In this document: one piece after another, positions 54,166-63,800 of the stretch
How positions within the stretch are numbered: the stretch's first letter is position 1
How the letters are laid out: each line of letters opens with the position of its first letter
Assembly (NCBI RefSeq): GCF_007197735.1
Contig: NZ_CP041637.1
Span: forward strand, 1,054,001-1,118,000
Source of the DNA: Formosa sediminum
Lineage (GTDB): Bacteria; Bacteroidota; Bacteroidia; Flavobacteriales; Flavobacteriaceae
DNA: 64,000 nucleotides
Reading direction: 5' to 3'
Position numbers and translations under genes: made by a program
Notes under the pieces: model-generated
What the model was told of the DNA's origin: nothing
Databases searched by the model: none
Seen by the model: only the letters and a program-made list of their open reading frames with translations

Positions 54166-54681
54166 TTACTCGAATGTTCTAGATAGCAATAATAACTCTT
54201 TTTCGTCATTAAAAGGTGTTACTTTTTTCTGATAGGTTAGTCCAAGTTTTTCGAGTAATTTAATAGAATTAGGATTGTCTGGAGCAACTATGGCAATTAC
54301 TTCGTTGAGGTTAAATTTTGTTTCTGCAAGCTTTAAAATTTCTGAAGCCGACTCAAATCCAAAGCCTTTACGCTCGTATTCAGGTAAAAAGGCAAAACCA
54401 ATATCTACACCATCAAGCTCTGGGCGTTTAATTAAGCCGCAGCATCCAATAGGTTTTAAACCTTCAGACTTTAATAGTACTTTATAAAAACCAAAACCGT
54501 TTTCGAGATAGTTTTTTATATGATAATTTGTAATATAATCTTCTGCATCTTCTACGGTCCGTATGTTACGATCGCCAATAAATTTTAACCAATTGGGCGT
54601 ATTTAGTAGCTCTAAAATAAAAGGGGCATCGCTGGTGTTTAATTCATCTAAATGTAAGCGTGCGGTAGAAGATATGTGCAT
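54166..54681 (-). CDS. GNAT acetyltransferase, RimJ/RimL type
   Basis: A 171-residue RimJ/RimL-like acetyltransferase: ARLHLDELNTSDAPFILELLNTPNWLKFIGDR at the start, CCGLIKRPELDGVDIGFAFLPEYERKGFGFESAS with the acetyl-CoA loop ERKGFGFE, and the C-terminal NPNSIKLLEKLGLTYQKK. These enzymes often acetylate protein N-termini or small amines. It starts 3 bp after the stop of the TPR gene, so they share a transcript. Confidence 0.9.
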   Translation of the reverse strand: MHISSTARLHLDELNTSDAPFILELLNTPNWLKFIGDRNIRTVEDAEDYITNYHIKNYLENGFGFYKVLLKSEGLKPIGCCGLIKRPELDGVDIGFAFLPEYERKGFGFESASEILKLAETKFNLNEVIAIVAPDNPNSIKLLEKLGLTYQKKVTPFNDEKELLLLSRTFE

Positions 54682-54684
54682 TTG

Positions 54685-56478
54685 TTATTGATTTATGGCA
54701 TCGCCACGTAATGTTCTAAATTGCGATCGTGCTTCTACAAAATAGATGCTGTCTGCAAAATTAAATATAATGTGTTCGTATAGCGGTTTTGCTTTTTCAG
54801 GTTCATTGAGTTGCTTGTTATATAATTCGGCTAAATTAAAATAAGCATCGTCTGCTAGTAAGCCATCTGTATAATTATTTATTAATAAGAGGTAGTTTTG
54901 TTCAGCCTTAATATAGGCGTGTTGTGTGCTAAATAACTTTGCTTGTTTATATAGTGCTTGTTCTGCAATAGGCTCTGCACCGTGATTTGCTAAGAGCGTG
55001 TCTAAGACAGTTATTGCTTCTGTAGGTTTGTTTTGATAGGCTAATAAATCGGCTTTCGCGTATAATTTTAATGCGGTTTGTGTAGAATCTTCATATTTAT
55101 TATCGGAAATTAAAAGTTTTAATGCTAATGCATCGTTTGCGATAAGTTGTGATGTAGATTGCTTTAAAATGTTTAACTGGGATTCTGCCCATTTAAAATC
55201 GCCTTTATAATAACTAGTTCTAGCCACTCTAAATCTAGCTTCTTGAGAAATTGTACTGTTTTTTAAACTACGTTGTATTTGGGTATAATAAATTAAGGCT
55301 TCATTAAATTTTTCTTGCAAAACTAAAATGTCGGCTAATTCTAATTTTACTTTGGCTGTTTCAGTCTCTTTTAATTTAAGTTTTAAGGTTTGTTTTAAAA
55401 ATGCTTCAGCTGTTTTAATATCGTGTAAATTAAATGCTAAAAAATGACCATAGGCAACCTGCAATTCTAATGTTTGTGATAATGTGCCGTAGGTTTCAAA
55501 AAGGTTTAGGTAATCAGACTGAATGGTTTTATACTCCTTTTCTGTTGCCAGTTGAGTTTTAAATGTAAGGAGATTATAATGCGCTCTTAGTTTAGTGTCT
55601 GTTTCTTGAGTGGTTTCAATAATATAATTATAAATATTTGTAGCAGTCTCAAAATCTTTTTCATTTGTAGCTAGGGCGGCCAAATCTTCCATACGGTTTA
55701 AACTTTCTGGAAGTCTATTATAAATAGCCTTTTCTTGAGCAAAAGCTTTATTAAATTCATTTTGTTGGCTAAATAACCAACTTAACAATTCGTTCCAGAT
55801 AAGATCTGGATTTTGTTGTATTTTTTTTAGTATTGTTTTTCTAAGGATACTATTGTTTTTGTATTCGGGATCTTCACTTAAAAAATCACTAAAAATACGT
55901 TTAATATTGTCTTTATATATCGGGTTATGTTCTATAAAATCTATATAACTAGAAAACATCTTTTCAATATTTCCTTGTTCTCCATATATGCGGGATAGTT
56001 GCATTGTAAAATCTGCCTCGCTGTTTAATGCCATTGCTTTTTCATAAGCTCTAATTGCAAAATCTAATAAAGAGTGCGATTCAAATTGTTTGGAGACAGT
56101 ATACACATAACTAATATTTGTATCTATACTAGCGAGTGCGATTTCGTAATTTTCGTTTGCTTTTGTTAGGTTGTCTTGTAACTGATAATTATAACCCAAT
56201 TCTATAAATAATGATGGGTGTTTAATCCGGTTTAATGTTTGTGTTAAAAATAATTCAGCTTCTTGAAATTGCTCTAGTTGCTGATACGTTTTTACAAGAG
56301 CAAGTATGTAATTTGTATTTGTAGGACTTTCTTCGACTAGCTTTTTGTAAGAAATTAATGCTTTCTCAAAATCCCCATTTTTAAAGTAAAGTTGTGCGGT
56401 ATTAGTATTGTAGTCTTGGTTTTCTTGCGAAAACAAGCAAACACTTAAAAGCATACAACAAACAAATAAAATTTTCAT
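54685..56478 (-). CDS. Exported TPR-repeat protein
   Basis: A 597-residue exported protein: signal peptide MKILFVCCMLLSVCLFSQ and then tetratricopeptide-like helix pairs over almost the whole length (for example AQLYFKNGDFEKALISYKKLVEESPTN near residue 25 and ADDAYFNLAELYNKQLNEPEKAKPLYEHIIF near 555). It should be periplasmic or outer-membrane associated and act as a scaffold. The frame extends upstream to 56565, but that part is a terminator hairpin, so ATG 56478 is the start. Long TPR proteins of this kind are common in Bacteroidetes and seldom characterised. Confidence 0.87.
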   Translation of the reverse strand: MKILFVCCMLLSVCLFSQENQDYNTNTAQLYFKNGDFEKALISYKKLVEESPTNTNYILALVKTYQQLEQFQEAELFLTQTLNRIKHPSLFIELGYNYQLQDNLTKANENYEIALASIDTNISYVYTVSKQFESHSLLDFAIRAYEKAMALNSEADFTMQLSRIYGEQGNIEKMFSSYIDFIEHNPIYKDNIKRIFSDFLSEDPEYKNNSILRKTILKKIQQNPDLIWNELLSWLFSQQNEFNKAFAQEKAIYNRLPESLNRMEDLAALATNEKDFETATNIYNYIIETTQETDTKLRAHYNLLTFKTQLATEKEYKTIQSDYLNLFETYGTLSQTLELQVAYGHFLAFNLHDIKTAEAFLKQTLKLKLKETETAKVKLELADILVLQEKFNEALIYYTQIQRSLKNSTISQEARFRVARTSYYKGDFKWAESQLNILKQSTSQLIANDALALKLLISDNKYEDSTQTALKLYAKADLLAYQNKPTEAITVLDTLLANHGAEPIAEQALYKQAKLFSTQHAYIKAEQNYLLLINNYTDGLLADDAYFNLAELYNKQLNEPEKAKPLYEHIIFNFADSIYFVEARSQFRTLRGDAINQ

Positions 56479-56534
56479 AGTTCTTATGGGTTGTTGTAAA
56501 GATAGGGAAGTGCATAAAACAAAAGAAAAATAGG

Positions 56535-56567
56535 TGCAAAAAAAATGCCTGATAAAATCAGGCATTT
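56535..56567 (-). terminator. Terminator downstream of serS
   Basis: An 11-bp perfect stem AAATGCCTGAT / ATCAGGCATTT with a 3-nt loop, followed on the minus strand by a T run. It separates serS transcription from the TPR gene. Confidence 0.85.
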
Positions 56568-56578
56568 ATACCAACCAA

Positions 56579-56878
56579 AATAAGAGTGCTATTAATCTAC
56601 TGTCAATTTAAGTATGATTCAATTACTTCGTTGGGTGTTTTTATATGTTTTACTGTTGTTTTTTGCTTATTTAAACTCAAAAATTACTCTCAAAATACCT
56701 TTTCTAGTGATTTTTAATTAAGAGTAACTTTAACTTCTTATGCGAACTTCTAAAGAATTATCTAAAAATCAAAATTAAACCGCATATTTTCGTTGAACAA
56801 CGTAATTAATTTGTATTTCATCGAAATTTTTGTGGTTTTTCCGTATTAAACTGTAAGTAAAAACTTGCAAATATGATT
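56579..56878. other. Non-coding 300-bp region after serS
   Basis: AT-rich 3' region of serS. No promoter, tRNA or conserved element could be identified. A 35-codon plus-strand frame at 56614-56721 exists but lacks any supporting signal. Confidence 0.4.
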
Positions 56879-58150
56879 TTAGTCAATTATTGAAAATCCA
56901 GTATAAGGGACTAAAACGTCCGGAATTTTAATCCCTTGCTCTGTCTGGCAATTTTCTAAAATACCAGCTAAAACTCGAGGCAATGCCAACGAGCTACCAT
57001 TTAAGGTATGAGCAAGCTCATTTTTACCATCTTTATTTTTAAATCTAAGTTTTAAACGGTTTGCTTGGAAGGTTTCAAAATTAGATACCGATGAAATTTC
57101 TAACCAACGATCTTGTGCTGTAGAAAACACTTCGAAGTCGAAAGTTAATGCCGAGGTAAATCCTAAATCGCCACCGCATAATCTTAAAATTCTATACGGT
57201 AATTGTAACTCTTCTAAAATTGTTTTTACATGGGCTACCATACCATCTAAAGCTTGGTACGAGTGGTCTGGATGCTCTACACGTAAAATTTCAACTTTAT
57301 CAAATTGGTGTAATCTATTTAAACCTCTAACATGTGCGCCATAGCTTCCCGCTTCGCGTCTAAAACACGGTGTATAACCCGTAATGCCTATTGGTAAATC
57401 ACTTTCATTCAATACCACATCTCTAAAAATATTTGTTCCAGGAACTTCTGCTGTAGGAATTAAATACAAGTTATCTGCGGTAACATGATACATTTGTCCT
57501 TCTTTATCTGGTAATTGCCCAGTCCCAAATCCTGATGCTTCGTTAACCAAATGTGGTAATTGGTATTCGGTATATCCAGCCGCTGTATTTTTATCTAAAA
57601 AGTAAGCTATTAAAGCACGTTGTAAGCGCGCCCCTTTACCTTTATAAACAGGAAATCCTGCTCCAGCAATTTTATTTCCTAACTCAAAATCTATAATGTC
57701 GTATTTCTTTGCCAATTCCCAGTGTGGTAAAGCGCCGTCAAATAATTTAGGAATGTCTCCAGCTCTAAATATTTCTTCGTTGTCATCTTCAGAATTTCCA
57801 GCAGGCACACTATCATTTGGGACATTAGGAATTTTATAAAGTAATTGGTTTAAAGCCTCAGCCGTTTCATTTAAATTCTCGGTTAATTCTTTAGAAAGCT
57901 CCTTTAAAGTTCCGCTCTTTTCTTTTAAAATAGTTGCTTTTTGAGTTTCACCACTTTTAAATAAATTACCAATTTCTTTCGACAAAGAATTCGCTTCAGC
58001 TAAAGTATTGTCTAATTGTGTTTGTGTGCTTCTGCGCGTTTCGTCTAGTTTAAGCACTTCAGAAATCATATCTGTAGCATCAATATTTCTCTTGGCTAAA
58101 TTTGAAATAATACGATCCTTATTGTCTCTTATAAATGGTATTTGTAACAT
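56879..58150 (-). CDS. serS: Serine-tRNA ligase
   Basis: A 423-residue class II synthetase charging tRNA-Ser. It has the N-terminal antiparallel coiled-coil arm (about 1-110, QTQLDNTLAEANSLSKEIG) that holds the long tRNA arm, motif 2 TPCFRREAGSYGAHVRGLNRLHQF, and motif 3 LNGSSLALPRVLAGILENCQ. Single gene. Its ATG is preceded by 230 bp of non-coding sequence. Confidence 0.97.
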   Translation of the reverse strand: MLQIPFIRDNKDRIISNLAKRNIDATDMISEVLKLDETRRSTQTQLDNTLAEANSLSKEIGNLFKSGETQKATILKEKSGTLKELSKELTENLNETAEALNQLLYKIPNVPNDSVPAGNSEDDNEEIFRAGDIPKLFDGALPHWELAKKYDIIDFELGNKIAGAGFPVYKGKGARLQRALIAYFLDKNTAAGYTEYQLPHLVNEASGFGTGQLPDKEGQMYHVTADNLYLIPTAEVPGTNIFRDVVLNESDLPIGITGYTPCFRREAGSYGAHVRGLNRLHQFDKVEILRVEHPDHSYQALDGMVAHVKTILEELQLPYRILRLCGGDLGFTSALTFDFEVFSTAQDRWLEISSVSNFETFQANRLKLRFKNKDGKNELAHTLNGSSLALPRVLAGILENCQTEQGIKIPDVLVPYTGFSIID

Positions 58151-58290
58151 TTTATATTTAATTTGGGCGTTTCTTGTTTTAATACAAGACCAGGCTTTTC
58201 GCTATATCTTTTTTACGGGTTTAAGCATGTTTTTACAATCAAACTAACTGTAATTTTAATCTGTAAAATCTAGTCTTAAATTATATAAGT

Positions 58291-58315
58291 AAAAAAGGAT
58301 GCCGCTACAATCCTT
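58291..58315 (-). terminator. Hairpin with terminator features after the HTTM gene
   Basis: On the minus strand AAGGAT - TGTAGCGGC - ATCCTT followed by a T run. The stem is short (6 bp) but the GC-rich loop motif GTAGCGGC is unusual in this AT-rich sequence. It lies 70 bp past the stop of the HTTM gene. I recall similar elements in other flavobacterial genomes, so a conserved RNA element cannot be excluded. Confidence 0.55.
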
Positions 58316-58384
58316 AACGCAGGTTGAAACTTAATTAAGAGCAAAAGTAATAAGATTTTAGGTTGAAAGGAATAAAATATAAAC

Positions 58385-59698
58385 CTATTTTGATGGTAAA
58401 ATCCAATCGCTATGTTTCCAAGGCGACCATTTAACATGTGCAAGGTCTACATCCGATTTAATTAATTTTTTTGCAGGTTTACCATTTACGCTTACTCGGG
58501 CATTAACGTACACAGAAATAGAGTCGCCTTTAGCTGCATAAACAGATTTTAAATGTTGTGCAAATTGCCAAATTACATCGGGTTTACTCGATGCTAATGC
58601 TCTTTGTTTGTACGATAAATAATCTTTTAAACGTACATGTTCTTTTGTGTTTTTTGTATGATTTTTAATGGTGTAAGTGGCATGCCCACTTTTGCTACGC
58701 AACATCATACGCCAAGATAAACGATGGCCTTCTTCTGTCCAGAGTACATTATCTGGTATAAAATGGTGTCTTATTGGTAAAATTATTTGTATTAAAAAAT
58801 ATACACTCATAACCCCAAGAGCGAGATTTTTATGTTTTGGGATTATAACTTCACCAGCATCATAAAACGGTTTTTTATGTTTAAAAAAAATGTTATGAAT
58901 TAGTTTAGGTTCAAAAAAGAATAAGGTAAACGCTAGAGATAAATAAGGGAAAATTCCAACTTGAAAAACCAATGAGTTAAAAAGGTGAAAAAATATAGAA
59001 GCAAAGAAAGCTAATTTACGCGTACGTTTAATGAGTAAAAGAGGGATAATTAAACCATCAAATAAAATACCTCCGTAAGTTAAAAAGTAATGTACTGCTT
59101 TTTGTTGTAATAAATCACCAATTAATATATAATGCGATTTTACTTCCATTAAGTGAGCCATAACAGTGGTGTTAAGCCAGTCTGGGTATATTTTGTTTAT
59201 AGCACCATAAGTGTATACAATAAACATTTGTAAAATAAAGAGTAAACTACACCATCGTGGCATAGAATTTTGTTTTAATTCGGGGTTAGCATCAGCATCA
59301 AAAGACATGTATTTATGTGCGGGTTGCAAAGCCATTAAGCCACTTAAGAGCATTAATAAATAATAGTGATTATTATAAGACGACTTTTGCATAAAATAAC
59401 AGCCAGCCCAAAGCACTGTAAATAATATCGTACTCCAGCGGTATTTGTAGCCTACCATAATACACAAGCCAAGTACTGCCATTGCACCGTAATAAAAATA
59501 CATTCCATTTCCAGGTAGAGGTTGTAGCCATTCTAATCCAATAAACGAAAAGGTGAAATCTGGATCTATAAAAGCTCGTTTAACCCAGCCTGTAAAAATA
59601 GCTCCTATAGTTTCTAAGAAACATAAAAACCCAAAAATTATTCTAAAAATAATTAATGGAGAGTTATCGATATGTTTAAAGAGCAGTTTATTAATCAT
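58385..59698 (-). CDS. HTTM domain membrane protein (vitamin K-dependent carboxylase-like)
   Basis: A 437-residue protein with an N-terminal HTTM region of several membrane helices (about 15-330, including SPLIIFRIIFGFLCFLETIG and KSSYNNHYYLLMLLSGLMA), then a soluble C-terminal part. The family includes vertebrate gamma-glutamyl carboxylase, but bacterial members have unknown activity, and a carboxylase role is not established here. The frame opens at 59764; ATG 59698 gives MINKLLFKHIDNSPLIIFR and overlaps the end of ribF by 8 nt, so the genes are translationally coupled. Confidence 0.85.
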   Translation of the reverse strand: MINKLLFKHIDNSPLIIFRIIFGFLCFLETIGAIFTGWVKRAFIDPDFTFSFIGLEWLQPLPGNGMYFYYGAMAVLGLCIMVGYKYRWSTILFTVLWAGCYFMQKSSYNNHYYLLMLLSGLMALQPAHKYMSFDADANPELKQNSMPRWCSLLFILQMFIVYTYGAINKIYPDWLNTTVMAHLMEVKSHYILIGDLLQQKAVHYFLTYGGILFDGLIIPLLLIKRTRKLAFFASIFFHLFNSLVFQVGIFPYLSLAFTLFFFEPKLIHNIFFKHKKPFYDAGEVIIPKHKNLALGVMSVYFLIQIILPIRHHFIPDNVLWTEEGHRLSWRMMLRSKSGHATYTIKNHTKNTKEHVRLKDYLSYKQRALASSKPDVIWQFAQHLKSVYAAKGDSISVYVNARVSVNGKPAKKLIKSDVDLAHVKWSPWKHSDWILPSK

Positions 59699-60629
59699 GT
59701 TGTTCAGCAATAAAGTGTAACGAATCTTTTTCGTCTTGTTGTAGTTGTAATTTAAGCGCTTCAATAGAGTCGAATTTTTTTTCGTCTCTAAGGCGGTGTA
59801 AGATTTTTATTTCTAATGACTGGTTATATAAATTAGCATTGAAATTAAAAAAATGAATTTCTATATGTTGTTTCGTACTGTCTGTAATAGTTGGGTTTGT
59901 TCCAATATTCATCATGCCATATACAGTCTGTGTGTTAATTGTAGCTTTTACAACATATACGCCATGTTTTGGAATGAGTTTATAGGCTTCTTCAATCTTT
60001 AAATTTGCTGTAGGGTACTCTAATTGTTTGCCTATTTGTTTTCCGCTAATTATTGTGCCGTTAAGACAAAACGGATAACCTAAATACCTGTTTGCCTTTT
60101 CTATGTCACCGTCTTTAAGTGCTTTTCTAATTTTTGTAGAGCTTACCGCAACTTCATTAACATCTTCAGCCGAAATTTCTTCAACTTCAAAATCATAAAG
60201 TTCACCAAAACGCCGTAAGTCGTCAATATTAGCCGAACGATTTCTACCAAAATGATGATCGTACCCTATAATTACGCGTTTTGCTTGTAACTGTTCTAAA
60301 AGGATTTTTTTTACAAAATCTTCTGCAGGTAATCTTGAAAACTCTTTCGTGAATTTCTGTATACACAGGTAATCTAAACCTGTTTTTTCCAAAATATTAC
60401 TGCGCTCTTCAATAGTATTAATTAGTTTAATATTAGCATCGTTTTGCAATACCATTCTTGGATGAGGAAAAAATGTGAGTACAACCGATTTAAGTTGGGT
60501 GTCCTGAGCTGTATTAACCAAACGTTTTAATATTTTTTGATGTCCTAAATGCACACCATCAAAAGTACCAATAGTTACTACTGTTGAAATTTTGGAGTCT
60601 AGATTATTAAAGTTTCTGACTTTTTCCAT
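59691..60629 (-). CDS. ribF: Bifunctional riboflavin kinase / FAD synthetase
   Basis: A 312-residue enzyme that makes FMN and then FAD. N-terminal nucleotidyltransferase domain (about 15-185) with TIGTFDGVHLGHQKIL and VSSTKIRKAL, and C-terminal riboflavin kinase domain (about 190-305) with GTIISGKQIGKQLEYPTANL. Its last 8 nt overlap the HTTM gene. Confidence 0.96.
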   Translation of the reverse strand: MEKVRNFNNLDSKISTVVTIGTFDGVHLGHQKILKRLVNTAQDTQLKSVVLTFFPHPRMVLQNDANIKLINTIEERSNILEKTGLDYLCIQKFTKEFSRLPAEDFVKKILLEQLQAKRVIIGYDHHFGRNRSANIDDLRRFGELYDFEVEEISAEDVNEVAVSSTKIRKALKDGDIEKANRYLGYPFCLNGTIISGKQIGKQLEYPTANLKIEEAYKLIPKHGVYVVKATINTQTVYGMMNIGTNPTITDSTKQHIEIHFFNFNANLYNQSLEIKILHRLRDEKKFDSIEALKLQLQQDEKDSLHFIAEQHD

Positions 60630-60753
60630 GTAATATAGAGCGTAATCGTTAAATAATTGTTAAAAAAGGTTTAATTTAGCGCATCTTAAAGTGAACGTTT
60701 ATAAGATCATACGCAATGTAAAGCAAAGCTACGTCATGTTTTTGCAAAGACCA

Positions 60754-60761
60754 TAATTTTG
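60754..60761 (+). promoter_or_regulatory. Putative -7 box of the metalloprotease gene (TAATTTTG)
   Basis: An exact TAnnTTTG match, 48 nt before the ATG at 60810. No -33 element at standard spacing. Confidence 0.35.
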
Positions 60762-60809
60762 TGAGATTAAAATGCGGTTTTATAAGGGGAACGGAAAAGA
60801 TTTATATGT

Positions 60810-63800
60810 ATGGGATATCTTAATTCACGAAAGCTACTTATGCTTTTAGTAGTGTGTTTTCACTTCAATTTTATTTTTGCGCAATTGTCACCTCGTTTTT
60901 GGAATAAAGTAACACATAATACCTTTTCTAAATCCAAAATATTAAACAGAAAAACACATCCAACATCATATCAAATTTTTAATTTAGATATAGATGCCTT
61001 AAAAGCAGCGTTAGACCAAAAAACTTTAAATGTAGATGCTAAAACGGTGTCGGGTATAGTTGTAGATTTTCCAATGTCTGATGGTACATTTCAACAATTT
61101 AAAGTATCGGCATCTCCAATTATGCAGCCAGAACTGGCGGCTAAATATCCAATGATTAAAACATTTAAAGCCATTGGAGTAGATGATAAATCTGCAACTA
61201 TGCGATTTAGTATTACTCAAAACGGATTACATGCTTTTTCGCTTTCAGGTCAAAGAAGTTCTGAGTTTATAGATCCGTACATCGCAGATGGAAAAACATA
61301 TATGGTGTATAACAGAGCGTCTTTAGGTCTAGAAACGCAAGATTTTGAATGCCTTACACAAGAAGATATTAACTTAGAATCATTAAAAACAGATCAGGGT
61401 TCTCAAGCACTAGTAACAGGAGATCGTACCTTAAGAACTTTTAAGTTGGCATTATCTTGTAATGCTAAATATGGGGCTTTGTTTGCTGGCCAAGGTACAA
61501 CTTTACAGAAAAAGGCAAACATATTAGCACAAATGGTAATTACTATTAATCGTGTTAATGAAATTTATGAAAGAGACTTAGCGATCTCTTTAATGTTAAT
61601 TAATAGAAATGATGAACTACTCTATTTCGACTTAGCTAACGACCCATGGGGCACCGAATTTAATACAACAACACAACAAGTTATTTCGACTACTTTAGGT
61701 GATGAATCTTTATATGATATAGGACATAATTTTAACACAACTAAAGGCGGAAATTCGGGTTGTATAGGTTGTGTATGTGTGGATGCTGCAGCACCTTATA
61801 CAGGAGAAATCTCAAAAGGGCGTGGTTATACAGGTGCAGAAAATCCGAAAGGAGATGCTTTTGATATTGATTATGTAGCGCATGAAATGGGGCATCAATT
61901 TGGAGCTTGGCACACTATGAACACGTGTTCACGTTCTGGTAATGGTAAGTCTGAGGTAGAACCCGCTTCGGGAAGTTCAATTATGGGGTATTCCGGAATT
62001 TGTGGAGAGAATAATGTTCAAGAAAATTCTGATGCACATTTTAATTATGTAAATATTAGAGATATTTATGGTGCTATTCAGTATGGTGGCTTAAGTACTT
62101 GCGCTACTAATATATCTTTAGAAAATACAGCACCTATAGCTTCTGCAGGAAAAGATTATACCATTCCAGTCTCTACACCTTTTGTATTACGTGGTCAGGC
62201 TACAGATGTAGATGGTGCATCAAGTTTAACCTACAATTGGTCGCAAAACGATCCAGAACGTGCTCCCGACGAAGGTGCTCCGCAGTCCACTTGGACAGTT
62301 GGTCCTATGTATAGATCGCTTTTGCCAACCGTATCGCCTAACCGTTACATGCCTAGTTTACCAAATGTTATTGCAGGTAATTTAACACCAAAATGGGAGG
62401 TTACACCTGCAGTTGCACGAACTTTGAATTTTGCTTTAACCGTAAGAGATAATGGAAGTGGATACCCTATTGGAGTTGGCCAAGTAAATACCGATTTAAT
62501 GTCTGTAACGGTTGTGGACGGTACGCCATTTAGGGTTGTAAGTCCAAACACTAATTCATCTTGGTATGTAGGTATGACTAGAGAAATTACTTGGACGGAG
62601 GGAGAAACCAATGTGTCACCAATAAATAGTAAGTATGTAAATATTAAATTGTCTTTAGATGGAGGTTTAACCTATCCCATCCCTTTGGCTTTAAATGTAG
62701 ATAATGATGGATCCGAAACGATAATAGTGCCAGATTACGAAAGTGAAACCTGCAGAATTTTGGTTGAAGCTGCCGATAATATTTTTTATGATATTTCTGA
62801 TTCCGATTTTAGTATTGCAAAGTCCAGTCCGATGTTTGTATTAGAACAGTTAGACGATGATGCATTCTATACAGTTTGCAATAATGATACGCAGTTAGAA
62901 ATACCCTTTAAGTATACCACGGTTTCTGGCTTTAATGAACTTACAACATTTAGCGTTACTAATTTACCAACAGGTGTTACGGCCTCTTTTAATCCTACAT
63001 CGGCACAAGAAGATACCAATGTAAAATTAATCTTGAATGCTTTTAGTGAGGATGCTATTGGTGTTTTTGATATTAATATTATTGGAGTTTCTAGTACGCT
63101 TACGCATTCTGAAAAAGCCACACTAGATATAAAGAGTACAGCTATTAAAGCTCCGGAATTGATAAGTCCTGAAAATGAAGCTACAGAACTGCCCGAAGAT
63201 TTTACTTTAAGCTGGAAAGCATCAGAATATGCTTTCATGTATCAAGTAGATTTGTCTACAACAATTAATTTTTCTTCAAATGTAACCACATTTACTACTA
63301 CAGAAACGAGTTATCAATTAACAAATTTAGAACACTTAACAGATTATTATTGGCGCGTACGTGCAGTAAATACTTGTGCTGTAAGTGGAAATTCAACCGT
63401 TTATACTTTTAGTACAAATACATGTATACCTTGTACATCTTATGGTATTAATAACATTGAATCGTTACAGACTTCTATTACAGCGGTTAATTTTAATACC
63501 GTAAATAATACATCTGGAAAAACGGGATATAGTGATTTTACAGCTATTGAAACTAATATTGTTAGAGGTCGTACTTACCCTTTAAGTGTGTTTGTAAATA
63601 CTTCTGGTAATTTTCTAACTAAAACGGTTGTTTGGATAGATTGGAATAATGATTGTGACTTTAACGATGCTCAAGAAACTTACGATTTGGGTGAAGCTTT
63701 TAATGTAACTAATGGTATTACAGGGAATTCTCCAATAGATATTACAGTACCTTTAGATGCTGTTTTAAGTGAAAATACAATTATGCGTGTGACTACTAAA

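Noticed and set aside
56614-56721. 35-codon hydrophobic plus-strand frame (MIQLLRWVFLYV...)
   Set aside because: No Shine-Dalgarno, promoter box or terminator; AT-rich sequence often gives hydrophobic frames.
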